Assembly: GCF_036785885.1 (NCBI RefSeq)
Contig: NC_092322.1
Span: 21,515,494 to 21,579,493, forward strand
DNA from: Coffea arabica
Taxonomy: Eukaryota; Streptophyta; Magnoliopsida; Gentianales; Rubiaceae
Length of the DNA: 64,000 bases
Direction: 5' to 3'
Shown here: positions 49,331 through 63,074 of the stretch, in pieces
How the letters are laid out: each line of letters opens with the position of its first letter
Numbering within the stretch: position 1 is the stretch's first letter
Program-made: the position numbers and the translations under genes
The notes under the pieces: model-generated
Databases searched by the model: none
What the model was told of the DNA's origin: nothing
What the model saw: only the letters and a program-made list of their open reading frames with translations

Positions 49331-51509
49331 TTGATTTTTCAAAGACTATATTGACTGAGTTTTTCAGAATGAACAAAACAAATGCTACAGCTCAGAATTT
49401 GAAGTTCATATATAAAAATTTTATGCAACATTTTTTATGGACTCCAAAAATAAAGACATGGTCAGAGAGGAGTCGTAGAAAGGTCATAGGTAGACTGGTA
49501 ACTGTCCAGCCTAGGAAAGGAGAAAGGTACTACATAAGACTTTTACTCACACATGTGCAGGAACCAACGTCGTTTGAAGGCTTACTTATGGTTAGAGTTC
49601 ACGGAACTGGCTTTTTTAGAGAAGCCTGTTTGCAGTTAGGATTATTGGAATCTGATTCCTATATAGAAGAAGTATTACAGGAAGCTCCTCATTTCCAGAT
49701 GCCATATTTGTTAATGTCTTTATTTGCAATGCTTCTGTTTTATTGTTCTCCAAAAAATCCCAAACATCTTTGGCAAGCATTTGAAGTGCACCTATCTTCT
49801 GATGATAAACGAAGTTGCGCACATCGACACTGCACATCAATAGAGATGAAAAGGAAAGTTCTTCAGGATATTAATTCAACATTGGAACACATGGGAAAAA
49901 CCTTGAAGACTATCATTTGCTCGAAGATTCCTTTACATCCCGTTATGGTGAGCCCCTGACTAAAGAAATTAAAAGTGAAACTGCGACCCCGATTGATCCA
50001 GAAGATCTGATTCTTCCTCGAAAATTGAATGCTGGATGAATGCATGCATTTAATTTGATTATGGATTCAATATCTAGCTCAAAAGGTCAAGTTTTTTTGT
50101 TGATAGTCTTGGTGGAACGGGTAAAACTTTCTTATGTCGAGTGCTTCTCGCTTTTCTTTGTTCACAAGGATATGTGGCAATTGTAGTTGCCACATCTGGG
50201 GTCGCAGCACCTATTATATCTGGTGGTAGAACTACACACTAAAAATATAGGATTCCTTTGGATTTTTTAAAACAAAAAACTTGTCAACAAAGTAAGTAGA
50301 GCAGTGTTGCCAGGCCGATTATTAATGCTAAATTAATCTTGTAGGATGTGGCTTCAATGGCAAAAACGGAAACAATAGAGGCAGTTCATTGTCTTCATAC
50401 AGATATAATGGAATCTGATGTACCCTTTGGAGGTAAAACTATTATTTTTTGCGGTGATTTTCGCCAAACCCTGCCAATCATTGAACAGCTTAGCGAGTCA
50501 GATTCGATCAAATCGACTGTTCTATATTTACATTTATGGTCTCATATGCGTAAGCAGCGACTGGCAACAAATATGAGAGCTGCCTTAGATCCAGCATTTT
50601 CAATTTTTTTTATTAGAGTAGGAGAAGATGTTGAACTTGTTGATGAACATGGTTAGATGTCCCTTCCACCTCATATTATTTTTTATCATAACAAAGAAGA
50701 GTCGCTTGACAGGTTATAATCATATAGTGCATTATAAGTTGTTCATTCCGTCCGTGTATTTTGGACTATTTGTCCTAATTACATGTAAAATCTTCCAGGT
50801 TATTTGGGATCGTCTTTTCTGATTTAAATATGTACTCTTGTAATCCTTATCGAATGATAAATAGATGTGTACTTTGTCCAAAAAATAGTTCAGTGGATAT
50901 AATTAATAGGATGACGATTGCAAAATTTCTGGAAAATCTTCATAGTTATAGAAGTTGTGATAGAACTGTTGATAAGAGACATCAGACAGATTATGAGGGC
51001 TTTCTAAATTCTTTTAACCCAAAAGGTCTGCCTCCTCATGAACTTTTACGCAAAGAAAACTGTCCTATAATGCTTCTAAGAAACGTAAATCCAACGGATG
51101 GTCTTTACAATGGCACACGGTTAATCTGCAGAGAATTGGGTGAGCTCACAATTACTGCGGAAAGTTTCTCTGGTCCTCATAAAGGGAAAAAGTTTTCATA
51201 CAAAAAATTCCTTTGCGGACTTTTGATAACAAAAAGAATGGTGTTGCATTTATACAGACACAGTTTCACGTCCGTTTATGCTTTGCAATGACAATCAATA
51301 AACCTTAGGGTCAGACTCTTGACTATGTTGAAATTTATCTCACTGAACCTGTCTTTTCTCACGGCCAGCTTTATGTTGCTCTCTCTAGAGTTAGGAATTC
51401 TTCCGCAGTTAAAGCTTTAATTGCTCTGGGTACTTCTGATGACATCAAGGTTGATTGTAAAACAAGAAATGTCGTCTTTCATGATAAACTTTGCTTGACT
51501 AACACATGA
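49331..51509 (+). pseudogene. Helitron helicase, U7 (type B)
   Basis: Copy of U5 at a distance of 6552 bp; 202 codons open at 49351-49959, Walker A GGTGKT at 50111-50128, Walker B stop plus Val. Intron 50713-50798. I noticed no coding difference from U5 in the helicase. Confidence 0.88.
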
Positions 51510-51620
51510 TATATGAGGTCTAATTACCCGTACCATTGAATACTTTTTAGTTTATGATTTGAAGAATCAAATGCTGTTGCCAATTTCCCATTCTATTTCT
51601 GTTTTCTAAAAATTTACAGA

Positions 51621-52097
51621 ATGAAACAAGTTATCCCAATAAAAGATGTCCTACCTGGCTCTGAAGGCAGGACCTACAAAGTCACCGTGCAAGAAAAACA
51701 GCAGATAACTGGATCAGCAACGCCGCCAATAAAAAAATGAAAGTTTATTTTGTTGGATTCAGAGGTCTTCTCCCTGCTGCCATGATATATACTTCTTCAT
51801 ACTGCTTGATTAAACATTTCATCACTAAAAGAGCGCATTAATATGGTTCTTATATTTTTCATATAATTAAGGCATGTTCTGTTTTTATCTACAGGTCAAT
51901 GCATGCATAATTGATTATTTCGTGAATATTTTCCTTGTGGATTGGGATCGGAGATTGAAGGGATTATGTTCAATAATGACATTCCAAAGATCAGCCCTGG
52001 ACTTCAAGTTTATAAAAAGTGTCCGATTTCAAATGCCATAGTAAGACTCATTCCATTAAAATGTCAAACTGCTAAACTGAAGATCCAGTAGGTGTGG
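51621..52097 (+). pseudogene. RPA70-like OB-fold exons, U7
   Basis: Exons 51621-51764 (MKQVI version) and 51945-52097, with the U5 lesions. Confidence 0.72.
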
Positions 52098-52605
52098 AAG
52101 CCCCCTTGCCACGTAGGTATCGTCGTCCTCCACGTGGCGAGACGGGATTGGCACGATGGTGACATGGCGCGAATTGATTGGTTGTTAACTGTGCATGTTG
52201 CACCTGATTCTTCCTCCCCTTTATTCGTCGTCCCGACTTTCCTTCCTACCATTGAATTCTATTGTGATTTTCTACAGATGTTCAATTGAGGTGGTCATCT
52301 ACTCTCTACTCGCACATCAGGCTCCTCTCTACCGGATCTAACCTGCTTCTTTGTTTTTTTACTCCGTCACATATTAGTGTTGTCTCCACTCTGAATTTTA
52401 TCATTCCCGCACCTGATTTTCCCTCTCCTCTCTCCGTCATTCGTCTTTCCTTCCGCTTGTTTTTGCTACTGTATTGCTTTCTCCCCGCTTCTTTTTCAAT
52501 TTTTTCTCGACATTCTGAGCCTGCTCCCATTCAGAAATTACTATCTCTTCGCAGTCCTTGCACATCTTCCCCACATTCTCTCTGTTCTTTCCTTCTGGTG
52601 GAAAA
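52098..52605 (+). repeat. Spacer of U7
   Basis: As in U5 except CATGTTGC for CCTGTTGC near 52195 and a 3' edge switched to CCTTCTGGTGG. That switch marks the right limit of the dimer duplication. Confidence 0.75.
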
Positions 52606-54790
52606 TTGATTTTTCAAAGACTATGTTGACTGAGTTTTTCAGAATTAACAAAATAAATGCAACAGCTAAGAATTTGAAGTGCTTATATAAAGATTTTCTG
52701 CAACATTTTTTATGGTCTCCAAAAATAAAGACATGGTTAGAGAGGAGTCGTACAAAGGTCATAGGGAGACTGGTAACTGTCGAGCTTAGGAAAGGAGAAA
52801 GGTACAACATAAAACTTTTACTCACACATGTTCAGAAACCAACGTTGTTTGATGACTTACTTATGGTTAGAGGTCACAAAACTGGCTCTTTTAGAGAAGC
52901 CTGTTTGCAGTTAGGATTATTGGAATCTGATTCCTATATAGAAGAAGCATTACAGGAAGCTGCTCATTTCCAGATGCCGTATTTGTTAAGGTCTTTATTG
53001 GCGATGCTTCTGTTTTATTGTTCTCCAAAAAATCCCAAACATCTTTGGCAAACATTTGAAGTGCAGCTATCTTCTGATTATGAACGAAGTTGCGCACATC
53101 GACACTGCACATCAATAGAGATTAAAAGGAAAGTTCTTCAGGATATTAATTCAACATTGGAACACATGGAAAAAACCTTGATGACTATCATTTCCTTGAA
53201 GATTCCTTTACATCCCGTTATGGTGAGCCCCTGACTAAAGAAATTAAAAGTTAAACTGCGACACCGATTGATCCAGAAGATCTGCTTCTTCCTCGAAAAT
53301 TGAATGCTGGATGAAGGCATGCATTTAATTTGATTTTGGATTCAATATCCAGCTCAAAAGGTCAAGTTTTTTTATTGATAGTCCAGGTGGAACGGGTACA
53401 ACTTTCTTATATCGAGTGCTTCTCGTTTTTCTTCGTTCACAAGGATATGTGGCAATTGCAGTTGCCACATCTGGGGTCGTAGCACCTATCATCCCTGGTG
53501 GTAGAACTGCACACTCAAAATATAAGATTCCTTTGGATTTTTTAAAAGAAAAAACTTGTCAACAAAGTAGGTAGAGCAGTGTTGCCAGGCTAATTATTAA
53601 TGCTAAATTAATGTTGTAGGATGAGGCTTCAATGGAAAAAACGGAAACAATAGAGGCGGTTCATTGTCTTCTTACAGATATAATGGAATCTGATGTACCC
53701 TTTGGAGGAAAAACTATTATTTTTTGCGGTGATTTTCGCCAAACCCTGCTAGTTTCTGAACAGCTAGGCGAGTCAGATTCGATCAAATCGACTGTTTTAT
53801 ATTTACATTTATGGTCTCATATGCATAAGCAGCGACTAGCAACGAATATGATAGCTGCCTTAGATCCAGTATTTTCAGCTTTTTTTATTGGAGTAGGAGA
53901 AGATGTTGAACATGTTGATGAACTTGGTCAGATGTCCCTTCCAACTCATATGGTTGTTTTTTTTCATAACAAAGAAGAATCGCTTGACAGGTTATAATCA
54001 TATAGTGCATTATAAGTAGTTCATTCCGTCCGTGTATTTTTGACTATTTGTCCTAATTACATGTAAATTCTTCCAGGTTATTATTTGGGATTGTCTTTCC
54101 AGATTTAAATCTGTACTCTTGTAATCCTTATCGTATGATAAATAGATGTGTACTTTGTCCAAAAAATAGTTCAGTGGATGAAATTAATAAGATGACGATT
54201 GCAAAATTTCCTGAAAATCTTCACAGATATAGAAGTGGTGAAAGAACTGTTGATAAGAGAAATCAGATAGATTATGAGGACTTTCTAAATTCTTTTAACC
54301 CAAAAGGTCTGCCTTCTCATGAACTTTTACGCAACGAAAACTGTCCTACAATGCTTCTAAGAAATGTGAATCCAACGGATGGTCTTTGCAATGGCACACG
54401 GTTAATCTGTAGAGAATTGGATGAGCTCACAATTACTGCGGAAAGTTTCTCTGGTCCTCATAAAGGGAAAAAGTCTTCATTCCAAAAATTCCTTTGCGGA
54501 CTTTTGATAGCGAAAAGAATGGTATTCCATTTATACGGACATAGTTTGACGTCCGTTTATGCTTTGCAATGACAATCAATAAACCTCTGGGTCAAACTCT
54601 TGACTATGTTGAAATTTATCTCAGTGAACCGGTCTTTTCTCACGGCAAGCTTTCTGTTGCTCTTTCTAGAGTTAGGAATTCTTCCGCAGTTAAAGCTTTA
54701 AGTGCTCCGGGTACATCTGATGACATCAAAGTTGATTGTAAAACAAGAAATGTTGTCTTTCATGAGATATTTTGCTTGACTAACACATGA
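52606..54790 (+). pseudogene. Helitron helicase, U8 (diverged type A)
   Basis: Open from 52623 to 53234 (203 codons), without the early stop of U4 and U6. Walker A (53386-53403) again has Thr for Lys, but the T-run is one base short. Walker B TAG present. Intron 53991-54076. The last exon is split by the shared one-base loss into 54135-54572 and 54569-54790. It is an older relative of U4 and U6. Confidence 0.88.
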
Positions 54791-54901
54791 TATATGAGGT
54801 CTGATTACCCGTATCATTGAATACTTATTGGTTTATGATTTCAAGAATCAAATGCTGTTGCCAATTTCCCATTCTATTTCTGTTTTCTAAAAATTTACAG
54901 A

Positions 54902-55378
54902 ATGGAACATGTTATCCTTGTCAAAGACGTCCTACCTGGCTCTGAAGGCAGGACCTGCAAAGTCACCGTGTAAGAAAAACAGTAGATAACTGGATCAGCA
55001 ACTCCGCCAGTAAAAAAATGAAAGTTTATTTTGTTGGATTCAGAGGTCTTCTCCTTGCTGCCATGATGTATACTTCTTCATACTGCTTGATTAAACATTT
55101 CATCGCTAAAAGAGCGCATTAATATGGTTCTTATATTTTTCATATAATTAAGACATGTTCTGTTTTTATCTACAGGTCAATGCATGCATAATTGATTATT
55201 TCGTGAATATTGTCCTTGTGGATAGGGATCGGAGATTGAAGGGATTATGTTCAATAATGACATTCCAAACATCAGCCCGAGCCTTCAAGTTTATAGAAAG
55301 TATCCGATTTCAAATGCCATAGTAAGGCTCATTCCAATAAAATGTCAAGCTGCTGAATTGAAGATCCAGTGAGTGTGG
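54902..55378 (+). pseudogene. RPA70-like OB-fold exons, U8
   Basis: Exons 54902-55045 (MEHVI version) and 55226-55378; stops at two Gln codons of exon 1 and at the QWVW Trp (TGA). Confidence 0.72.
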
Positions 55379-55885
55379 AAGCCCCCTTGCCACGTAGGTA
55401 TCGTCGTCCTTCACGCGGTGATACGGGATTGGCACGATGGTGACATCGCGCAAATTGATTGGTTGTCAACTGTGCCCGTTGCACCTGATTCTTCCTCCCC
55501 TTTGTTCGTCGTCCCGTCTTTCCTTCCTACCGTTTAATTCTACTGTGATTTTCTACACATTTTCGATTGAGGTGGTCAGCTACTCTCTACTCGCTCATCA
55601 GGCTCCTCTTTACCGGCTCTAACCTGCTTCCTTCTTTTTTTTCTCCGCCACTTATTGGTGTTGTTTCCAATCCGTATTTTATCTTTCTCGTGCTAGATTT
55701 TCCTTCTCCTGTCTCCTTCGTTCGACTTTCCTTCCGCTTGTTTTTGCTACTGTGTTGCTTTCTCCGCGCTTCTTTTTCTCTTTTTCTCGACATTCTGAGG
55801 CTGCTCCCATTCAAAAATTACTGTCTCTTCGCGGTCCTTGCACGTTTTCCCCACATTCTCTCTGTTCTTTCCTTCCGTTGGAAAA
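55379..55885 (+). repeat. Spacer of U8
   Basis: Type A spacer; G-box degraded to TTCACGCGG; edge CCGTTGG. Confidence 0.72.
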
Positions 55886-57306
55886 TTGATTTTTCAAAGA
55901 CTATGGTGACTGAGTTTTTCAGAATGAACAAAACAAATGCTACAGCTCAGAATTTGAAGTGCTTATATAAAGATTTTCTGCAACATTTTTTATGGACTCC
56001 AAAAATAAAGACATGGTCAGAGAGGAGTCGTAGAAAGGTCATAGGTAGACTGGTAACTGTCCAACCTAGGAAAGGAGAAAGGTACTACATAAGACTTTTA
56101 CTCACACATGTTCAGGAACCAACGTCGTTTGATGACTTACTTATGGTTAGGGGTCACGGAACTAGCTTTTTTAGAGAAGCCTGTTTGCAGTTAGGATTAT
56201 TGGAATCTGATTCCTATATAGAAGAAGTATTACATGAAGGTCCTCATTTCCAGATGCCATATTTGTTAAGGTTTTTATTTGCAATGCTTCTGTTTTATTG
56301 TTCTCCAAAAAATCCCAAACATCTTTGGCAAGCATTTTAAGTGCACCTATCTTCTGATGATTAACGAAGTTGCGCACATCGACACTGCACATCAATAGAG
56401 ATGAAAAGGAAAGTTCTTCAGGATATTAATTCAACATTGGAACACATGGGAAAAACCTTGATGACTATCATTTCCTCGAAAATTCCTTTACATCCGGTTA
56501 TGGTGAGCCCCTGACTAAAGAAATTAAAAGTGAAACTGCGACCCCGATTGATCCAGAAGATCTGCTTCTTCCTCGAATATTGAATGCTGGATGAAGGCAT
56601 GCATTTAATTTGATTATGGATTCAATATCCAGCTCAAAAGGTCAAGTTTTTTTGTTGATAGTCCTGGTGGAACGGGTAAAACTTTCTTATGTCGAGTGCT
56701 TCTCGCTTTTCTTCGTTCACAAGGATATGTGGCAATTGTAGTTGCCACATCTGGGGTCGCAGCACCTATTATATCTGGTGGTAGAACTGCACACTAAAAA
56801 TATAGGATTCCTTTGGATTTTTTAAAACAAAAAACTTGTCAACAAAGTAAGTAGAGCAGTGTTGCCATGCTGATTATTAATGCTAAATTAATCTTGTAGG
56901 ATATGGCTTCAATGGCAAAAACGAAAACAATAGAGGCAGTTCGTTGTCTTCTTACAGATATAATGGAATCTGATGTACCCTTTGGAGGTAAAGCTATTAT
57001 TTTTTGCGGTGATTTTTGCCAAACCCTGCCAATCATTGAACAGCTAGGCGAGTCAGATTCGATCAAATCGACTGTTCGATAGTTATATTTATGGTCTCTT
57101 ATGCGTAAGCACCGACTGGCAACAAATATGAGAGCTGCCTTAGATCCAGCATTTTTAATTTTTTTTATTAGAGTAGGAGAAGATGTTGAACTTGTTGATG
57201 AACATGGTCAGATGTCCCTTCCACCTCATATTATTTTTTATCATAACAAAGAAGAGTCACTTGACAGGTTATAATCATATAGTGCATTATAAGTCACTAC
57301 AAGAAA

Positions 57307-57660
57307 ATTGGTCTTTAGTGACAGGCTATTTTTGTCACAAAAAAATAAAAAGTCGTCACTGATGACTTTTATTGACAACTTTCTAATTGTCACAGGGTCG
57401 TCACTGAAGGCCCGTCGGTAAAAGTATATGGTGACGACAATAAAAGTCGTCAGTGAATGGGACTGTTTTTTGACAACATATGTCGTCAGTAATTATTGTA
57501 ATTTTAGTGATGACATAATATCTTGTCAATGATATACAAAGCAATGTCGTCACTAAAAGTGGTCCGTAATTGTCATTGGTATAGACTAATTACTGACAAC
57601 TTTTGTTGTCACTAAACACTTTTTAATTCTATGATAATAGGTTGTTATTAATGGAAAATT
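57307..57660. repeat. Left subterminal repeats of CACTA element
   Basis: Repeated GTCGTCACT, GTCGTCAGT, TGTCACTAA and their complements (for example near 57353, 57401, 57448, 57483 and 57547). They can fold on one another and probably bind transposase. Confidence 0.8.
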
Positions 57661-60600
57661 CTGATTCAGTGATAACATTTTATCACCATGAAATTTGTCA
57701 GATTTTCCTACTACAATTATATCTATAAATGGAAAAAAATGACAATGCTTAACAATTAGCAAATGAACGCATCCATTGCATTACGAAATGCCAAAATATC
57801 ATATCAAGCATTCAAATATCATAATGAAGTTCAACAACCCCCTACAAATAGTTTGATAAGTGGTATTTGGCCTAAATTTCACATATAAGTCGAGGTAGCT
57901 TTACAAAACAAATCCAAGTCCCAAAAAAAAAAGTGTTGTCATGACATTTCCTAAGTATAAGATTTTCTTTATCGTCCTTGAGTGAATTGGCAACTCCTGC
58001 TGCTGATCTTCCAAAAAGCTAAAATGAGCAACATATCTGCAGTGAAGTACTGCAATTATTAGTAGGTCATAAGAAAAACTTGAAACAATAAAGATAACTA
58101 AAGAATTTGCAAGAAAATAAGCTAAATCATTCCTTTTAAGTATAATCTAGACAATGACTAAATAAGGGTAAAGTAAGAGATAAACACTTAGAACATTAGA
58201 GCTCAAGAAACACTTCTTTTACTTTTACTACGTTATTAAGAACTCACAAAACAATTAATATGCTTATGCTACCATATTAAGAACCAAACAGTGTTCCTTC
58301 TATGGCTTCATAGGCTGCATTTGTATGGTTCATTCTATAGATTATGCATAGCAACTTCAACTTTTTAGGTATTGAAAATGCATAATGTTTATCGCTAGAC
58401 CAAATTTTGATGACAAATAAAATTCGACATATCTAGAGATTCTTAGCGCCCATTGGTAATATTTTAATGATTTTAATAATAAAATGATGCATCTAATATT
58501 TTAGTGAAACTGTGTAAAAAATGGAAAAGATGCTCCACTATAAATCGAAGCTTTTGACTATGAGGCGAACCAGTACATTCACTAACCAACCTACTTTCAA
58601 TTTTCAAAAGTTCTAATAGCAAATATCACATGCTAGTAGCTTAAATAGCATAAAAGTAAGTAGTTATCAAGAAAAGTTTGCATAAGATGTCATGAAATAC
58701 TAGATTATGAAATTTCTTTTCTACTAGTTAGCTTAGAGACCACCTGTAGCTTGTTTATATGCAAATGTCTCCTAGAACAAAGTTATAATTGTCACTTTTA
58801 CATAAACTTTGTTGACAAGACCCAACCATTTGAAACAAGTCTAACATAGATAGAAAGGAGTATATACTTACCCAAAAAACATCACAATATTTGGAAATTC
58901 CATAGCAAGGACCAATAGCATCAGCATAATAAGCTGCAAGACAATAACAAACCAATGAAGTCGCTATGAAATGATACTGTGCATTATAAGCTCAAAGACA
59001 ATGAATAAAATGGTAGCTGTAGTGCTTATAAGAAAATGTTTGCATATAAAACATATGTTTCCTTCTTTTAATTTTGATACTAATCTATACTTGTACCTAA
59101 TAACGTTACAACTACATATTCCAAGAACACTACATAATCGTCAAAACTTACATATTCATTCAGGTAGTCCATCACCAAATATGAAAAAAAATGGTAGGAA
59201 AGAACTACTTATTCAAGATAAACTCTAGAATTTGGACAATGAAAATCAAGCTTGATGTATACCTTTGGCAAGGAAAATGCTGTCTCCAGCTTATACCATA
59301 ATCTAAATATCATGATTTCCTCACAAAAACTAAAAACACCTGCTTGTAACATAGTTAGCTATACAAGGCAATTAAAAGTAGTATCACAAAGTCCATACTC
59401 CTTAACTAACCACAAAACTTGAGAAAATTACGACTCCCAATGCAAAAGATGTGCAATATATACAAATTTCCCATGCGGCTTTTGTATTATATTTGAATTA
59501 TGCTCCACTTCAGCAACCAAAAGTTGTTCATAAGCAAGCCTCTAGAATTAGCATTACAGTCAGCCATGAACCTTTTATTGACTTCATTAGTTGCACATTG
59601 GGAGTTCAAATGTAACTTACCTAACTTTAAAAAGGCAATATAACTTTTCTCTTGCAATTTAAAGAAATCAGAACTTCACTTCCAAAACTGAAGAACTATT
59701 AAAAAACATAAAAAATAATAAATTATTTCATTCATGTACCAAAACTTGATCTCTATTGGATGGAGTACTGAATGGACATAACGTCGGTGATGGTGCAGAG
59801 AATGGAGATGAGATTTTCTCTTGAAATTCCCATGACAATTTACCAAATTTCAACACAAAAAAAAGAAAAGAGGGGAATTTTTTACATCAGAAAAAATTCC
59901 ACTAAACCTTGTGATTTCCCAATTCCCTCTCCACCCAACACCACTTAACCCACTATTTTTCTCACTTGCAACCACTCATAGACATATCTACATCATAATC
60001 ACCTCTTAAATCTTTTCCACTCCTATCACTATAGCTAATTAGGATGTAAAGCGTACAAGAATCCAACAGTTCACAAAGTTTCACTTTCAACTGGTCATGG
60101 TAAAGCGTTTTTTGGATATTTACCTAACTTAACGAATCACTAAATTTGCCAAGATGCGATTGGCCAGCTCTTGTTTCATTTTTTTTTGTTTAAAACCGCA
60201 TGAAGAAGAAGTGAATTCATATAATATTGTTTATAATTAGAAATTGGAAGAGTAGTAATTTTGTGTTAAAACTTAAAAAGGGTGTTTTAAATAAATGAAG
60301 GCTACTTCAGGAGAGTACTTTAAAAGACAAAAATGAAAAAGAAAAACTGTTTGTAAATCCATTCATTTTCATCCCAGTAAACACAAAGCAGACACTAAAA
60401 GCAAATGACAGACATGAGTATAGGTTTCATTCCCATAGTCTATCACTATCCTGTCGTCGCGTAAAGACGTAAACATTAACATTGAGAGGTTTACATTAAT
60501 GAATTTTCTACCGATCTTAAGGATCATATAATTCTTCAAAAACCCAAGTGCTGCTAACTGCTAACAAGTACCAACCCATTCAACAAACAAACGCCAAGCC

Positions 60601-62509
60601 GGACAGGAAGAATACAAAAGTGATTATACTACAATAAAATTATTCTCTTGCCATAATTTAAGGAATATTTACATTCCGAAAGTTTCCCTAGACCCAAATC
60701 TGATGAAGCTAGAGAACAAAGGAACCCTTAAATCTAGAGGGAGTGTGACCAGGAAATGGGTATTCTTTATGGGTTTGAGTGAGAGGGTATTAAGGGGGTG
60801 CCAGTAATGAGATGTCTGGTCCGTACTGCTAAAATCTTTGTCGGGGGCTCCCTGTTTTATCCTACGCACACCCTTGTAATTCCCCCCTTCATTTTATTCC
60901 CATCTTCTTGTCCCCGTTTTCCATCCCATTCCAAGAAACAAACCCCTCTACATCATAATCACCTTCGTCCCCAAACTCAACCTCAAACCCGTATCCACCA
61001 CCAATCCCACTGAAACCTTTATCTTGTACAATAAAAAAGAATGAAGTAATGGTATTCACAACTAAAATAATTCTAGTGGAGATGATTTCACCCGTAACTC
61101 AAAATTATCCAAAAAAATTGGGCACAAATTTTTGGCAAAAAAATAATTAGGGCAAAAAAATTTGGGGAAAAATCGGGGAGAAGAAGGAGAGACATGAGAT
61201 ACCTTTTCTTGCAAAGAGTTGGTGGAGTACTTCTTCTGTTCAACATCACAAAGACATGATCGATCTATGGAGAGGAGAAAGGAGAATTGTTTTTTTTTAA
61301 TGGTTTCTGTTGAGGGTGTAAAGTGAGAGAGGGGAGACCAACGGAGTGTAAAGCAGAGAGCTTTTCTATTGGGTTACAAAATGTTTGTTTTTCACATTTG
61401 ACCCGCACCATATATTTTTCACATACTTTGTTTATTTATAGTTTCAGTGAAATATCGGTTCACTGAGTTCCTCAAAATTTCAATCAAGTTTTTTTAGTTG
61501 AAGTATAATTTTACTAATACATTATTAATTGCTACCTTTTAACATTTTTGTCAAAAAATTTCATAATGGGAGTCAAGTTTTTGTTAAATTAATACAAGTG
61601 GTAAATGTACTTTTGTTCAACATCAAATAGTTCAATTTTTTTGGTAATAACTTCAAATATTTTTTTGTTGAATAACTTCAAATAATTCATACAGGTGTTA
61701 AAACTTTATATCACTTCCTCAAAATTGCAAAACTAAATTATTATATCTTAAATCTCTTTCATTCTTTTAATTTAGTCTAGTAGTACCATAGGTCTTTAGT
61801 TATGAAAAATTCTACTTTAAATAACATATGACTTATATGACCGACATAAACTAAAAGATGGTTCACCCCTAATTTTTACGAGTTCCCATATATTTGTGTC
61901 TATTGGTTTGTATATAGTGTTTTTTAAAGTCAGTTACTGTAAATGAACTCTTTAGTTATTTTATACTGATAAGCCATGTATGTTATCGATTGATTTTGTT
62001 TGAAGTTATTGTACTACTAATTTGCAAAACAAACCTAGGTTGCCATTAATTTTTAGTAGATTTTAAATAGAGCATATTCAATTAACAAAGCACATTTTAA
62101 ATAGCTGCCATTCAATTAACATCCAACACAAAACTTCACTATTAATCCATTATCTTCAAATAAGAAAAAAAATGCACAATTAAACTAATACATAATGTGT
62201 ACTAGTTAATTAACTATGGAGTTTAGGATTTATCCACTTCGATAACTAGTTCCATTTGAAAACTCTTATTTATATTCATATCATATTAACTAATAATCAT
62301 TCTAAGTTAAGTAGTCACAAGTTTATTTGCACTAATGAATTTTTTATTTTTTAATTATTTTTATTCTAATGAAGTTATTACATATACAAGAAAATTAAAC
62401 TAATAAGGAGGCTCATAAGTATATAACAATAAAAAATCATTGGAGAACACATAATAATTACAAAAAATTAGGAGTAATAGTTATAAAAAGTAATAAATAT
62501 TTTAAATCA
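57661..62509. other. CACTA interior, no recognised coding sequence
   Basis: AT-rich. Short frames only. A less AT-rich stretch, 60660-61380, with CT-rich and GAGAGG-rich parts resembles a gene's 5' region on the minus strand and could be captured host DNA, but I cannot identify it. Confidence 0.4.
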
Positions 62510-62807
62510 AACAGTGACAAGACTAGGTTGTCACTAAAGGCTATACAATGTTATCAGTGACAACAATTACAAAGTTGTCAAAGAAAGTGCTATTAATACT
62601 GACAACTTTTAGAAAGTCGTCACTATTGCAGTTCCCGCTCTCTGCATGATTCCTGGCGGGAATCGAATTGTGACAACAATGCAAGGTCGTCACTGATGTG
62701 TTGGCTCCCTTGACTCAATTGTGACAACTTGCTGTATTGTGGTTAAAGGACACCATTCTATGACGATTTTTTTTCATCACCGAGAAATGTTGTCACTAAT
62801 GACCAAA
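62510..62807. repeat. Right subterminal repeats of CACTA element
   Basis: Motifs GTTGTCACTAA, GTCGTCACTA and GTCGTCACTGA mirror the left side (near 62529, 62613, 62687 and 62789). Confidence 0.8.
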
Positions 62808-63074
62808 TTTCTTGTAGTGAGTTGTTCATTTCGTCCGTGTATTTTTGACTATTTGTCCTAATTACATGTAAATTCTTCCAGGTTATTTGGGATCGTCTTT
62901 CCTGATTTAAATATGTACTCTTGTAATTCTTATCGAATGATAAATAGATGTGTACTTTGTCCAAAAGATAGTTCAGTGGATGAAATTAATAGGATGACGA
63001 TTGCAAAATTTCCGGAAAATCTTCATAGATATAGAAGTTGTGATAGAACTGTTGATTTTCTAAAAATTTATAGA

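Larger units (their letters stand above)
57295..62819. mobile_element. CACTA (En/Spm-type) non-autonomous element, 5525 bp
   Basis: Terminal inverted repeats are CACTACAAGAAA at 57295-57306 and TTTCTTGTAGTG at 62808-62819. A 3-bp target duplication AGT flanks it (57292-57294 and 62820-62822); comparison with U7 shows the uninterrupted site ATAAGTTGTTC. Subterminal zones of about 350 bp at each end carry many GTCGTCACT and TTGTCACTAA motifs in both orientations, the usual binding arrays of CACTA transposase. I see no TNP2-like transposase or other coding domain in the interior, so it depends on an autonomous relative. Confidence 0.94.
55886..63056 (+). pseudogene. Helitron helicase, U9, split by CACTA element and deleted
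   Basis: Type B copy with Walker A GGTGKT (56666-56683), the Pro of the P-loop kept, and ATATGG at the Walker B site. The intron opens at 57268 and now contains the CACTA element 57295-62819, closing at 62881. The last exon resumes at 62882 but stops matching at about 63056, where about 630 bp (relative to U7 50974-51602) are missing. The remaining frame joins directly to the 5' flank of the RPA exon, giving a short helicase-RPA fusion frame (62913-63194). Confidence 0.87.

Noticed and set aside
58755..59228. Short frames inside the CACTA element as transposase parts
   Set aside because: They are AT-driven, under 90 codons and show no TNP2-like motif.
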